Shown: positions 19,900-27,764 of the stretch, piece by piece | Layout: each line of letters opens with the position of its first letter | Position numbering within the stretch: position 1 is the stretch's first letter | NCBI RefSeq assembly: GCF_025823185.1 | Contig: NZ_JACKVK010000009.1 | Span: forward strand, 62,001 to 126,000 | DNA: 64,000 nucleotides | Direction of reading: 5' to 3' | Source of the DNA: Mycobacterium yunnanensis | Lineage (GTDB): Bacteria; Actinomycetota; Actinomycetes; Mycobacteriales; Mycobacteriaceae | Program-made: the position numbers and the translations under genes | Notes under the pieces: generated by a model | What the model was told of the DNA's origin: nothing | Database searches by the model: none | What the model saw: the letters and a program-made list of their open reading frames with translations, nothing else

Positions 19900-20874
19900 C
19901 TAGACCGGCTCGGTTCGAAGGATGAGCTCACCGCCGCGGCGGTCGGCGAACAGCCGCTGCCGCTGCAACGACGATCCGATTGCCACGCCGCCGCGACCGC
20001 GCCAGTCCACGGCGAGGCGGTCCACCGACCGAATCTGGACGTCGGTCAGACCGCTGCCGCCACCGGCGAGCAGCCACTGCCGGATGACGCGGCGGCGCAG
20101 CGCAGCGGGCAACCCCGTCAGGGCGGTCACGTCGAGCCGGGAGCCGGCGCCCGTCCCCGTTGCCGCGGTGGCCAACGCGACTGCGGCCAGCTCGTCGAGC
20201 GCGTCGGTGTCCTCGCGGAGGCTGGCGGCCGTGCGGACCAGCGCCTCGGCCACGCCGCCGCCGAGCACGTCCTCCAGCAGCGGCAGCACCTCGTGGCGCA
20301 GCCGCACGCGGGTGAACCGAGGGTCGTCGTTGTGGGGGTCCTGCCATGGGGTGAGCCCCAACTCCTCGCAGGCCCCGCGGGTGACCGACCGGCCGAGCCC
20401 CAGCAATGGCCGGCCCCACGGCGGGTCGTATGCGCGCATGCCGGCGATCGACCGCGCCCCCGACCCCCGGCCCAAGCCGAGCAGCACGGTCTCGGCCTGG
20501 TCGTCGCGCGTGTGTCCGATCAGGACGGGAGCGTCGCCGCGCGCGTCCTGCAGCGCGGCGTACCGGGCGGCGCGGGCGGCGGCTTCCGGCCCGCCACTGG
20601 CGCCCACCTCGACGCGGATGACGCGGGCGTCGACGCAGCCAAGCCTTCTCGCGTGGTCTCGAGCCGCGCTGGCCACGGTGCCGGACCCGTCCTGCAGGCC
20701 GTGGTCGACGACGAGGGCGACCGTCGGCCGCACGCGGACTGCGGCCGCGGTCAGCGCCAAGGAGTCGGCGCCACCGGAGAGGGCAACGCACCAGCTCTCG
20801 TCGGCGGCGCAGTGCGTTCGGGCGAACGCCTCGACCGCCGCGCGGACCGTCCCTACAGAACCCGGGCGATCCAT
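19900..20874 (-). CDS. tilS: tRNA(Ile)-lysidine synthetase
   Basis: A 324-residue ATP-pyrophosphatase enzyme that converts C34 of tRNA-Ile(CAU) to lysidine so that it reads AUA. The PP-loop SGGADS is at residues 33-38. GHTRDDQAETVLLGLGRGSGARSIAGM and RPLLG follow, with a C-terminal TilS substrate domain. It is short compared with E. coli TilS but usual for actinobacteria. Its start overlaps the 3' end of the upstream protease gene by 22 bp, and hpt follows, a conserved pair. Confidence 0.95.
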   Translation of the reverse strand: MDRPGSVGTVRAAVEAFARTHCAADESWCVALSGGADSLALTAAAVRVRPTVALVVDHGLQDGSGTVASAARDHARRLGCVDARVIRVEVGASGGPEAAARAARYAALQDARGDAPVLIGHTRDDQAETVLLGLGRGSGARSIAGMRAYDPPWGRPLLGLGRSVTRGACEELGLTPWQDPHNDDPRFTRVRLRHEVLPLLEDVLGGGVAEALVRTAASLREDTDALDELAAVALATAATGTGAGSRLDVTALTGLPAALRRRVIRQWLLAGGGSGLTDVQIRSVDRLAVDWRGRGGVAIGSSLQRQRLFADRRGGELILRTEPV

Positions 20875-21920
20875 CGGTTCGGCTCGTCGACTTCCGTTGG
20901 CAGCGGCAGTGTCTCGGGACTCGTCCAGACGGTGTTGAACGCGGCCATCCCGACCTCGCCGACCACGTGGTCGACGAAGGCCTTGCCACGGGTGTACTGG
21001 TTCATCTTGGCGTCGAAGCCCATCAGCGTACGCAGGATGCGTTGCAGCGGAGGCTGTTTGCGCTGCCGACGTTCGTTGAACCGCCGGCGGATGGCCGCCA
21101 CCGAGGGCACCACCTTGGGGCCGACGGCGTCCATCACGTGATCGGCGTGGCCTTCCAGCAACGTGCCGAGGACCAGCAGCTGGTCGAGCGCCTTGCGCTG
21201 CGGCTCGGATTGGATGGCACGCAGGAATCCGATCATGCCCTCCGAATTCGGTTGCGCGGCTTGCCCTTCAGATGTGCGTCGGCTGCGGACGAACTCACCG
21301 AGGCGCCCGACCACCTGGGTGAGTTCCTGCCCGCTCTCGTCGGTGATGACCGCCAGGGAGGACGACATGTGCTCGGCCAGCCAGGGATTGGCCCGGAACT
21401 GGACGCGGTGGGTGACTTCGTGCAGGCACACCCAGAGGCGGAAGTCCGCGGGTGACACCCTCAGCTGACGCTCCACGGCGATCACGTTCGGATAGACCAG
21501 CAGCAGCTCGCCGCCGTCTGACGAAAAGGGGTCGTACTGCCCCAGGATCCCCGACGACACGAACGCCAGCACGGCGCCGGTCTGCGCCCCGGTGACCCGT
21601 CGGGCGAGGAAGCCACCCGAGCCACCGGAACCCTTGGGCTGACCACTCGTGGTCATGGCGCGCATGGATTCGGTTGCCGCGCGGACCCATTCGGCGCGGT
21701 CGACGATGCGGGCGTCGGTGATCGCAGCACCCTCGTTGAGACCCGTCACGTCGCGCACCGGGCCCTCGGCGGCGCGCGCGGAGGTCGCCAACTGGTCGAT
21801 CGCCTGCCGCTTGGTGTAGTCGGTGACCGGTGGCGCAGGGCGGACCAGCTTGGCCCCGACGGTGGCGGCGAATTCCCAGTCGACGGCGTTGCCGACGGTG
21901 ACCGCGCTCATCGGTTGCAC
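20853..21920 (-). CDS. Zinc-dependent metalloprotease-like protein (DUF2342, Rv3626c-like)
   Basis: A 355-residue protein of the coenzyme F420 biosynthesis-associated/DUF2342 family with a zincin motif HEVTH at residues 167-171 (CLHEVTHRVQF). Around it are LLLVYPNVIAVERQL and a later EGHADHVMDAVGP, whose Glu-His may supply the third zinc ligand. A Gly-rich stretch SGQPKGSGGSGG is near residue 92-103. An ATG four codons in (21911) is an alternative start. It overlaps dacB by 13 bp and tilS by 22 bp, so it is part of one transcript. Substrate unknown. Confidence 0.85.
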   Translation of the reverse strand: MQPMSAVTVGNAVDWEFAATVGAKLVRPAPPVTDYTKRQAIDQLATSARAAEGPVRDVTGLNEGAAITDARIVDRAEWVRAATESMRAMTTSGQPKGSGGSGGFLARRVTGAQTGAVLAFVSSGILGQYDPFSSDGGELLLVYPNVIAVERQLRVSPADFRLWVCLHEVTHRVQFRANPWLAEHMSSSLAVITDESGQELTQVVGRLGEFVRSRRTSEGQAAQPNSEGMIGFLRAIQSEPQRKALDQLLVLGTLLEGHADHVMDAVGPKVVPSVAAIRRRFNERRQRKQPPLQRILRTLMGFDAKMNQYTRGKAFVDHVVGEVGMAAFNTVWTSPETLPLPTEVDEPNRWIARVL

Positions 21921-23311
21921 CCGCAGGACCGCAGCGCCGCGGCCACGGCGTCGATCGCGGTGCGCCCCGTCGGCCCCGCGTCGTTCGAGATCAGTGAGAA
22001 CGTCAACACCCTGCCACTGTCGTCGGTGACGAAACCCGCCAGCGCGTTGGTGCCGGTGAGCGACCCCGTCTTGGCCCGCAGCAGCCCCAGCGCGTCGCGG
22101 CCGGCGTCGGTGTCGGTGAACCGGTTGGACAGCGTGCCGCTGCCGCCGGCGATGGGCAGAAGGTCGACCAGCGGGCGCAGGTCGTGGTCGTCGAGGGTGG
22201 TGTTGGCCGCCGCCGCGGAGACCACCTCGTCCAGCGTCTCGGCCGTGAGGCGGTCGTCGACCGACAGCCCGCTGGAGTCTTGCAGCGTCGCGCCGCCGGT
22301 GTCCACGCCGGCCTTGGCGAGTTGGCCGAGCACCGCCGACACACCCCCGGTGAAGCTCTGCGGTGTGCCGACCGCGGCGGCCACCTCGCGCCCGGTCGAC
22401 TCGGCCATCACGTTGTCGGATTCACTCATCATCTGGCGCAGCCGTTCGATCAGTGGCGGGGACTGCACGGCCGCGACTTGCCTGCCCTGCACCGGTGACG
22501 TGCGCAGGGTGACGGTCGCCGGGTTCAGGCCCAGCGCGACCGCCAGGGCACGGCCGGCGTCCAGGGCCGGGGTGGTGGAGCGGGCCGAGTCGACGCTCAC
22601 CGGCTGGGTGCGGCCCCCGTCGAGCATGACCGCCTCCATCGGGGCGATGTCGCCGCCGTCGATGTCGAGCGGATCCCACCCCGGCGCCAGCGTCGGGCCG
22701 CTGTAGGCGGTCGCGTCCACTTGTACGACCTTGGGTGCGACGCCGGACGTGCGCACCTGATCGGCGAGGTCGGAGATGCGCGCCGCGCCGCGGTACCAGG
22801 GGTCGACGTTCTTGGGTGCGGCAGAGAGCGTCGGGTCCCCACCCCCCACGAGCACCACCACCCCGGGCGACGCGGTCTGGTCGGGTGCGACCACCGTCGT
22901 CGTCAGCCGGGCGTCGCGGTCCAGCGTCAGCAGGGCGGCCGCCGCAGTCAGCACCTTGTTGGTCGACGCGGGCTGCATCGGCGTGCCCGCGCCCTGGGCC
23001 CACAGTTGCGTGCCCGTCCTAGCGTCGGCGACCCGGCCGGTGAACACGCCCAGATCGGGGTTGGCGACCAGCGGCGCCAAGACCGCCGCGAGCCCGGCGG
23101 CCGTCGGCGCGGGCGCCGAGTCGGCGAGTTCGGTCACCGCCGGTGCCGCGGTCGCAGGCGACGGCCGCGGCGCGACGGTGACCGTCGGCTCGGCGGCGGT
23201 ACTGCCGCGGGACGTGGCCACCGCGGCGACGGCGACCACCACGGCGACCAGAAGCAACACCACGACGCCGACCCACACGTGGGTGGATCGCCGCCACCGA
23301 GTGGGCGCCAT
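21908..23311 (-). CDS. dacB: D-alanyl-D-alanine carboxypeptidase/endopeptidase (PBP4 class)
   Basis: A 467-residue penicillin-binding protein of the S13 family that trims peptidoglycan stem peptides outside the membrane. An N-terminal signal anchor (WVGVVVLLLVAVVVAVAAVA) and an Ala/Pro/Thr linker precede the catalytic domain. The three motifs are Ser116-x-x-Lys119 (PASTNK), SxN in SESDNVMAES, and KTG in RAKTGSLTG. The ATG at 23311 sits just before the anchor; a GTG at 23362 would add 17 residues. It is divergent from ppa across about 136 bp. Confidence 0.93.
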   Translation of the reverse strand: MAPTRWRRSTHVWVGVVVLLLVAVVVAVAAVATSRGSTAAEPTVTVAPRPSPATAAPAVTELADSAPAPTAAGLAAVLAPLVANPDLGVFTGRVADARTGTQLWAQGAGTPMQPASTNKVLTAAAALLTLDRDARLTTTVVAPDQTASPGVVVLVGGGDPTLSAAPKNVDPWYRGAARISDLADQVRTSGVAPKVVQVDATAYSGPTLAPGWDPLDIDGGDIAPMEAVMLDGGRTQPVSVDSARSTTPALDAGRALAVALGLNPATVTLRTSPVQGRQVAAVQSPPLIERLRQMMSESDNVMAESTGREVAAAVGTPQSFTGGVSAVLGQLAKAGVDTGGATLQDSSGLSVDDRLTAETLDEVVSAAAANTTLDDHDLRPLVDLLPIAGGSGTLSNRFTDTDAGRDALGLLRAKTGSLTGTNALAGFVTDDSGRVLTFSLISNDAGPTGRTAIDAVAAALRSCGCNR

Positions 23312-23447
23312 GGGTCCGATGATCGCTCTCCTGTTTCGGTGGGGCTGCCGCGCAGACCCCACGAGTGCAGGGTATCGCTCGTCTATGGTTGACCCGCGTC
23401 GTCACCTGACGACCCCATGACGCTTTGCAGACGAGAAGGAGCCGGCG

Positions 23448-23936
23448 GTGCAGTTCGACGTCGTCATCGAGATCCCCAAGGGATCGCGCAACAAGTACGA
23501 GGTGGACCACGAGACCGGCAGGGTCAAGCTGGACCGCTACCTCTACACGGCGTTCGGTTACCCCGCTGACTACGGCTTCTTCGAGAACACCCTCGGCGAG
23601 GACGGCGATCCACTGGACGCCCTGGTGCTGCTGCCCGAGTCCGTCTTTCCCGGCTGCATCGTCGAGGCGCGGCCGGTGGCGATGTTCAAGATGACCGACG
23701 AGGCAGGTGGAGACGACAAGCTGCTGTGCGTGCCCGCCGGCGACCCGCGGTGGGACCACGTTCAGGATTTGGCCGACGTGCCGCCGTTCGAGCTCGAGGC
23801 GATCAAGCACTTCTTCGTGCACTACAAGGATCTCGAGCCCGGCAAGTTCGTGAAGGCCGCCGACTGGGCGGGCCGCGAGGAGGCCGAGGCCGAGCTGCAG
23901 CGGTCGGTGGAGCGGTTCACGTCCGAGGGTCATTAG
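23448..23936 (+). CDS. ppa: Inorganic pyrophosphatase
   Basis: A 162-residue family I soluble pyrophosphatase, the usual bacterial length. It hydrolyses pyrophosphate to drive biosynthetic reactions. The signature lies in [21 protein letters not shown], with the metal-binding Asp residues of [26 protein letters not shown] contains the phosphate-binding residues. The start is GTG with AGAAGGAG seven bases upstream. It is divergent from dacB and is the last backbone gene before the accessory stretch. Confidence 0.97.
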   Translation: MQFDVVIEIPKGSRNKYEVDHETGRVKLDRYLYTAFGYPADYGFFENTLGEDGDPLDALVLLPESVFPGCIVEARPVAMFKMTDEAGGDDKLLCVPAGDPRWDHVQDLADVPPFELEAIKHFFVHYKDLEPGKFVKAADWAGREEAEAELQRSVERFTSEGH

Positions 23937-24003
23937 GACCTGATTTAGCACCGACGTAACACTCGGTAATCTGCTCGTGTCCTAGGGCTTCCATCCTGGG
24001 GGT

Positions 24004-24525
24004 GTGCTGCTACACCAGGGAATCGGCCTCGACGCGTTCAACGCGTTGCCCGAGAGCAAGGCCGTGCACGCGCTGTACGAGTGCTGCAACAGCATGACGT
24101 TGGCCCGGCACCTGAGCTACGGTCGGCCCTACCCGATCCACGACAGCCTCTTCCGAAGGGCTGACGCGCTGCTGTTCTCCCTGCCCGAGTCGGCGATCGA
24201 CCAGATCCTCGACGCCTGCCCCGAGCTCGGGAGTCGGCCGCGCAGTGAGAAGAGCCAGGCCGAACAGTGCGCGCTGTGGCACGACGACGAGGCCGTCATG
24301 GCCGAGCTCTCGCAGACCGCCAGAAGGTACGCCGCCAAGTGGGGCTTCGGCTTCGTGATGTACGTGGGGGGTTTGGACGCCCAAGCCGTCCTGGACACGA
24401 TCGCCGATCGCCTGCAGAACGACGTCGAGACCGAGCGCAAGGTCGTGCGCAACGAGCTGGCGAAGATCAACCGGTCGCGGCTGGAGCGCATGCTCGGCCC
24501 GGAGGGCGGCTACCAGAATTGGTAG
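24004..24525 (+). CDS. OHCU-decarboxylase-family protein (ureidoimidazoline decarboxylase-like)
   Basis: A 173-residue protein whose pattern fits the 2-oxo-4-hydroxy-4-carboxy-5-ureidoimidazoline decarboxylase family of urate breakdown: FNALPESKAVHALYECCNS, RPYP, the SQAEQ segment with the conserved Glu87, YAAKWGFGFVMYVGG, and IADRLQNDVETERKVVRNELAKINRSRLERML. At the place of the catalytic His of the HP-x-LG motif the sequence reads ACPELGSR, so Cys72 replaces His. Activity is therefore uncertain. It is followed 27 bp later by allantoicase, which supports a link to ureides. The start is the GTG at 24004. Confidence 0.75.
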   Translation: MLLHQGIGLDAFNALPESKAVHALYECCNSMTLARHLSYGRPYPIHDSLFRRADALLFSLPESAIDQILDACPELGSRPRSEKSQAEQCALWHDDEAVMAELSQTARRYAAKWGFGFVMYVGGLDAQAVLDTIADRLQNDVETERKVVRNELAKINRSRLERMLGPEGGYQNW

Positions 24526-24552
24526 CGGGGCCGCTCACTAGGGTTGTACCCC

Positions 24553-25587
24553 GTGAGCATCCCGCCTGAGAAGACCCGGAAGCATTCGCACTTCCTCTCC
24601 CTGCCAGATCTGGCCGCCCGACCGGCAGGCGGCGCCGTGGTGTGGGCCAACGACGAACTGTTCGCCGAGCGGGAGAACCTGATCAAGCCACGGCCGGCCG
24701 AGTTCCGGCCCGCCACCTTCGGGCACAAGGGACAGGTGTACGACGGGTGGGAGACGCGCCGCCGGCGTGACCTGCATCCGGATGCCCACGACGCCGCGAT
24801 CGTGCGGCTGGGCGTGCCCGGCATCGTTCGCGGCGTGGTGGTCGACACCGCCTGGTTCACCGGCAACTACCCGCCCACCATCTCCGTGGAGGGGGCCTTC
24901 GTGGCGGGCTACCCCTCGGTCGACGAGCTGGTCGAGGGCACCGACTGGACGACGCTGGTCGACCGCTCGGGGGTCAACGGCGACACCCACAACCCCTTCG
25001 CGGTCGACTCGTCACGACGGTGGTCGCACGTGCGCCTGTCGATCTACCCCGATGGCGGCGTGGCCCGGTTCCGCGTGCACGGCGAGGGGCTGCTGGATCC
25101 GGACTTCGCCGAGGGCATGACGATCGACCTGGCGGCATTGGAGAACGGCGGGCGAATCACCGCCTGCTCCAACATGTTCTACAGCTCCCCGAACAATCTC
25201 CTACTCCCCGGCAACGCCAAGACGATGGGCGACGGATGGGAGACCTCGCGTCGGCGGGACACCGGAAACGACTGGGTGCAGGTGCACCTGGCGGGCCGCG
25301 GCACGCTGCGGGTGGCCGAGCTGGACACCTCGTACTTCCTGGGCAACGCGCCAGGGGTGGGCAGGCTCTCCGGACGTGACGGCGACGGCGACTGGTTCGA
25401 GATCATGCCGGCCGCCGAGCTGCGGCCAGACACCCGACACCGCTTCCTGATCGCCGACGACCGGCCGGTCACCGAGGCGCGGCTCGACGTCTACCCCGAC
25501 GGCGGCATGGCGCGGGTGCGGCTGTTCGGCACTCTGACCGACGACGGTCTGCAGCAGATCCGCGACGACTGGGCGGCCAGCGCCTAA
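24553..25587 (+). CDS. alc: Allantoicase
   Basis: A 344-residue enzyme that splits allantoate into ureidoglycolate and urea. It is made of two related jelly-roll repeats, and the duplication is visible. DGWETRRRRD in the first half is matched by DGWETSRRRD in the second, VVVDTAWFTGNYPP by VAELDTSYFLGNAPG, and VRLSIYPDGGVARFRVHG by ARLDVYPDGGMARVRLFG. The GTG at 24553 (VSIPPEK) is chosen. It lies 27 bp after the OHCU-like gene and is likely co-transcribed. No uricase, allantoinase or ureidoglycolate lyase is in the window. Confidence 0.9.
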   Translation: MSIPPEKTRKHSHFLSLPDLAARPAGGAVVWANDELFAERENLIKPRPAEFRPATFGHKGQVYDGWETRRRRDLHPDAHDAAIVRLGVPGIVRGVVVDTAWFTGNYPPTISVEGAFVAGYPSVDELVEGTDWTTLVDRSGVNGDTHNPFAVDSSRRWSHVRLSIYPDGGVARFRVHGEGLLDPDFAEGMTIDLAALENGGRITACSNMFYSSPNNLLLPGNAKTMGDGWETSRRRDTGNDWVQVHLAGRGTLRVAELDTSYFLGNAPGVGRLSGRDGDGDWFEIMPAAELRPDTRHRFLIADDRPVTEARLDVYPDGGMARVRLFGTLTDDGLQQIRDDWAASA

Positions 25588-25597
25588 GGTTCGGCCC

Positions 25598-25969
25598 TCA
25601 GAAGGCCCAGGTGCCGAAGCGGCCCCAGGCCACGACGATCGCCACCACCAGGAGCGCTACGGCGGGAAGCGCACCGGTGACCTCCTTGCGGCGCAGGTGG
25701 AAGACGACGGCGCCGGCCATCACGACGGCGACTCCGGTGGCGGCCCACGGGACGAGCACGGGCGCGACGTTCACGAGAGCGGGGACGACGAGCCCGATGC
25801 CGCCGAGCACCTCGAGGGCACCGATGCCCTTGATGGCCCCGGCAGGGAGCTCGCCGAGTTCCATTCCCTTGTCGGGTAATTGGTCCTTGGGCGTGATCAG
25901 CTTGAGCGACCCGGCGCCCACCATGGCCAGAGCCAAGATCCCGGCGAGTATCCACAACACGACGTTCAT
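25598..25969 (-). CDS. DoxX-family membrane protein
   Basis: A 123-residue protein with four membrane segments. The DoxX pattern is clear in the first helix and loop (GAGSLKLITPKD) and in the second (GIGALEVLGGIGLVVPALV). Members of the family act near quinone or thiol redox functions, but most are uncharacterised. The second ATG (25969) is preferred because GAGGG lies six bases before it. It is transcribed divergently from a MarR regulator, with two operator-like palindromes between them, and is therefore the likely target of that regulator. Confidence 0.85.
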   Translation of the reverse strand: MNVVLWILAGILALAMVGAGSLKLITPKDQLPDKGMELGELPAGAIKGIGALEVLGGIGLVVPALVNVAPVLVPWAATGVAVVMAGAVVFHLRRKEVTGALPAVALLVVAIVVAWGRFGTWAF

Positions 25970-25992
25970 GACCATCCCTCATCTCGTGTGAC

Positions 25993-26036
25993 TTGACGCT
26001 TCAACCAACGATAGATCCGATGACTTGAAGCGTCAA
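25993..26036. promoter_or_regulatory. Paired MarR-type operator palindromes
   Basis: TTGACGCTTCAA at 25993-26004 and TTGAAGCGTCAA at 26025-26036 are exact reverse complements of each other. Each is itself a TTGA-N4-TCAA palindrome, and their starts are 32 bp apart (about three helical turns). They sit between the DoxX and MarR starts, the classic place for MarR autoregulation and control of the divergent gene. Confidence 0.7.
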
Positions 26037-26059
26037 CTCAATTGTCCTAACCTCGTCCC

Positions 26060-26602
26060 ATGGGCGACGCCATCAGCACCGGAGGAGACGAGCCTCGCTG
26101 GCTCGATCGCGACGAGCTCCGCGCGTGGATGGCGTTGATGCAAGTGCTAGTGGCGCTGCCCGCCAAGCTCGACGCCCAGCTGCGCAGCGACTCTCACCTG
26201 CGGCTGTACGAATATCACGTCCTGGCAGCGCTTTCCGATCAACCCACCAGGTCGATCGGCATGAAGGCACTGTCGGTCGTGACCAACGGTTCCATGTCGC
26301 GCCTCTCGCACGTGGTGTCACGACTGGAGGGCCGCGGGTGGGTGGAGCGCAGGCCGCACCCGACCGACGGCCGGCTCACCGAGGCGCATCTGACCGACGA
26401 GGGCTTCCGTACGATCGCCGACGCCGCCCCGGCGCACGTCGCATCGGCCCGCGCGCTGGTCATCGATCGCCTTACGCCGGAACAAGTTTCGCAACTCGGC
26501 GCCATCTGCGAGAGCATCGGCGCGGGACTCGACGACGGAATGTCAGGGCTGATGGCCGACTGCGGCGGAGGCGAGACCGGCCAGGTGCCGCCCGATCGGT
26601 AA
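26060..26602 (+). CDS. MarR-family transcriptional regulator
   Basis: A 180-residue winged-helix regulator. The MarR fold spans about residues 25-160, with YEYHVLAALSDQP, the recognition-helix region MSRLSHVVSRLEGRGWVERRPHPTDGRLTEAHLTDEG and a dimerisation helix at the end. It is divergent from the DoxX gene and most likely binds the two TTGA-N4-TCAA sites between them. Its last 60 bases overlap the 3' end of the L-2-hydroxyglutarate oxidase gene on the opposite strand. Confidence 0.92.
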   Translation: MGDAISTGGDEPRWLDRDELRAWMALMQVLVALPAKLDAQLRSDSHLRLYEYHVLAALSDQPTRSIGMKALSVVTNGSMSRLSHVVSRLEGRGWVERRPHPTDGRLTEAHLTDEGFRTIADAAPAHVASARALVIDRLTPEQVSQLGAICESIGAGLDDGMSGLMADCGGGETGQVPPDR

Positions 26603-27751
26603 CGCGGCGGTCGCGGCCGGCGACGGCGAGTTCAGCACGTGGATCATGCGGTCGGTCCGCTCGACGACGAAGTCGTGGACCAACGTGCCGTCGCGGCGAA
26701 CGGCCTGCGCGCGGATGCCCGCCTCGTGGGGTAGCAGGTCGGAGACGGTCAATTCCGGTGCGTACTTCCGACATTCGCGCAGATACCGCCGCATGAACAA
26801 AGAGTTGCCGACCTCCCTGACGCCGAGCCTCGCATTGGCTCGCGCCACGCGCCAGAGCCCGGGGAACCTCGCCATCCGCGCGACGTCGCGGGCGTCGACC
26901 GAGAACTTCGGGTAGCCCTCGCGGGACAGCCCGAGCACGGCGCTCGGCCCTACGGTGATGTCACCGGAGATGGTGGGGCTGAGGTGCACCCCGAGGAACG
27001 GGAGTTCCGGGTCGGGCACCGGATAGATCAGGCGCCGCACGAATCCCGCTCGCCAGCGCGGCAGTTGGAAGTACTCGCCGCGAAACGGCACGATCTGCAC
27101 GTCCACCGTCAGGCCCGCCATCTCGGCGAGCCGGTCGGCCTGCAACCCGCCGCACACCACCAGACGGTCGCACGTCAGCGTCGTCGACCGCGTCGACACC
27201 GTCACTCCCCCAGCGGTTTCGGCGATCGCGACGACCCGCTGGTCGGTCAGTACGCTCGCCCCCGCGGCACGGATCAAATCGGCGATCGTCGTCGACACCA
27301 ACCGGTAGTCGACGATGCCGGTTCGCGGCAGGTGCAGAGCACTGAGCCCGGTGACGTTGGGCTCGAGGTCGGCGAGCTCCTCGCGGCCGATCCGGCGGCA
27401 GTCGATGCCGTTGACCGCGGCCCGCTCCTCGAGCGCCGCCATCCGCGACACCTCGTCGGGCGTCGTCGCGACGATGAGCTTCCCACATTCGTCGAACGGG
27501 ATGCCGTGACGGCGACAGAACTCCTTGGTGGCCCGTTCGCCCGCCTTGCAGAAGGTCGCCTTGAGGCTTCCTGGCTCGTAGTAGATGCCCGAGTGGATGA
27601 CTCCGCTGTTGTGCCCGGTCTGGTGGGCGGCGACCGACGGTGCGGCGTCGAGGACGACGACCGTGGCGTCGGGTTCGGCGGCCAGGAGGTGATGCGCGGT
27701 GGACAGCCCAACGATGCCGGCGCCTATGACGCAGTAGCGATACCGAGTCAT
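26543..27751 (-). CDS. lhgO: L-2-hydroxyglutarate oxidase
   Basis: A 402-residue FAD enzyme that oxidises L-2-hydroxyglutarate to 2-oxoglutarate. The N-terminal dinucleotide motif is CVIGAGIVGLSTAHHLL. The family segment HQTGHNSGVIHSGIYYEPGSLKA, LRTGIVDYRLV-type reading (PRTGIVDYRLV), PFRGEYFQL and a C-terminal HEAGIRAQAV follow. Length is normal. The 3' end overlaps marR by 60 bp tail to tail, so the C-terminal part (about 20 residues) is encoded opposite the regulator. It is followed by an unrelated membrane acyltransferase upstream. Confidence 0.92.
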   Translation of the reverse strand: MTRYRYCVIGAGIVGLSTAHHLLAAEPDATVVVLDAAPSVAAHQTGHNSGVIHSGIYYEPGSLKATFCKAGERATKEFCRRHGIPFDECGKLIVATTPDEVSRMAALEERAAVNGIDCRRIGREELADLEPNVTGLSALHLPRTGIVDYRLVSTTIADLIRAAGASVLTDQRVVAIAETAGGVTVSTRSTTLTCDRLVVCGGLQADRLAEMAGLTVDVQIVPFRGEYFQLPRWRAGFVRRLIYPVPDPELPFLGVHLSPTISGDITVGPSAVLGLSREGYPKFSVDARDVARMARFPGLWRVARANARLGVREVGNSLFMRRYLRECRKYAPELTVSDLLPHEAGIRAQAVRRDGTLVHDFVVERTDRMIHVLNSPSPAATAALPIGRHLAGLASAAVGHQP

Positions 27752-27764
27752 GTTCGGCGGCCCG

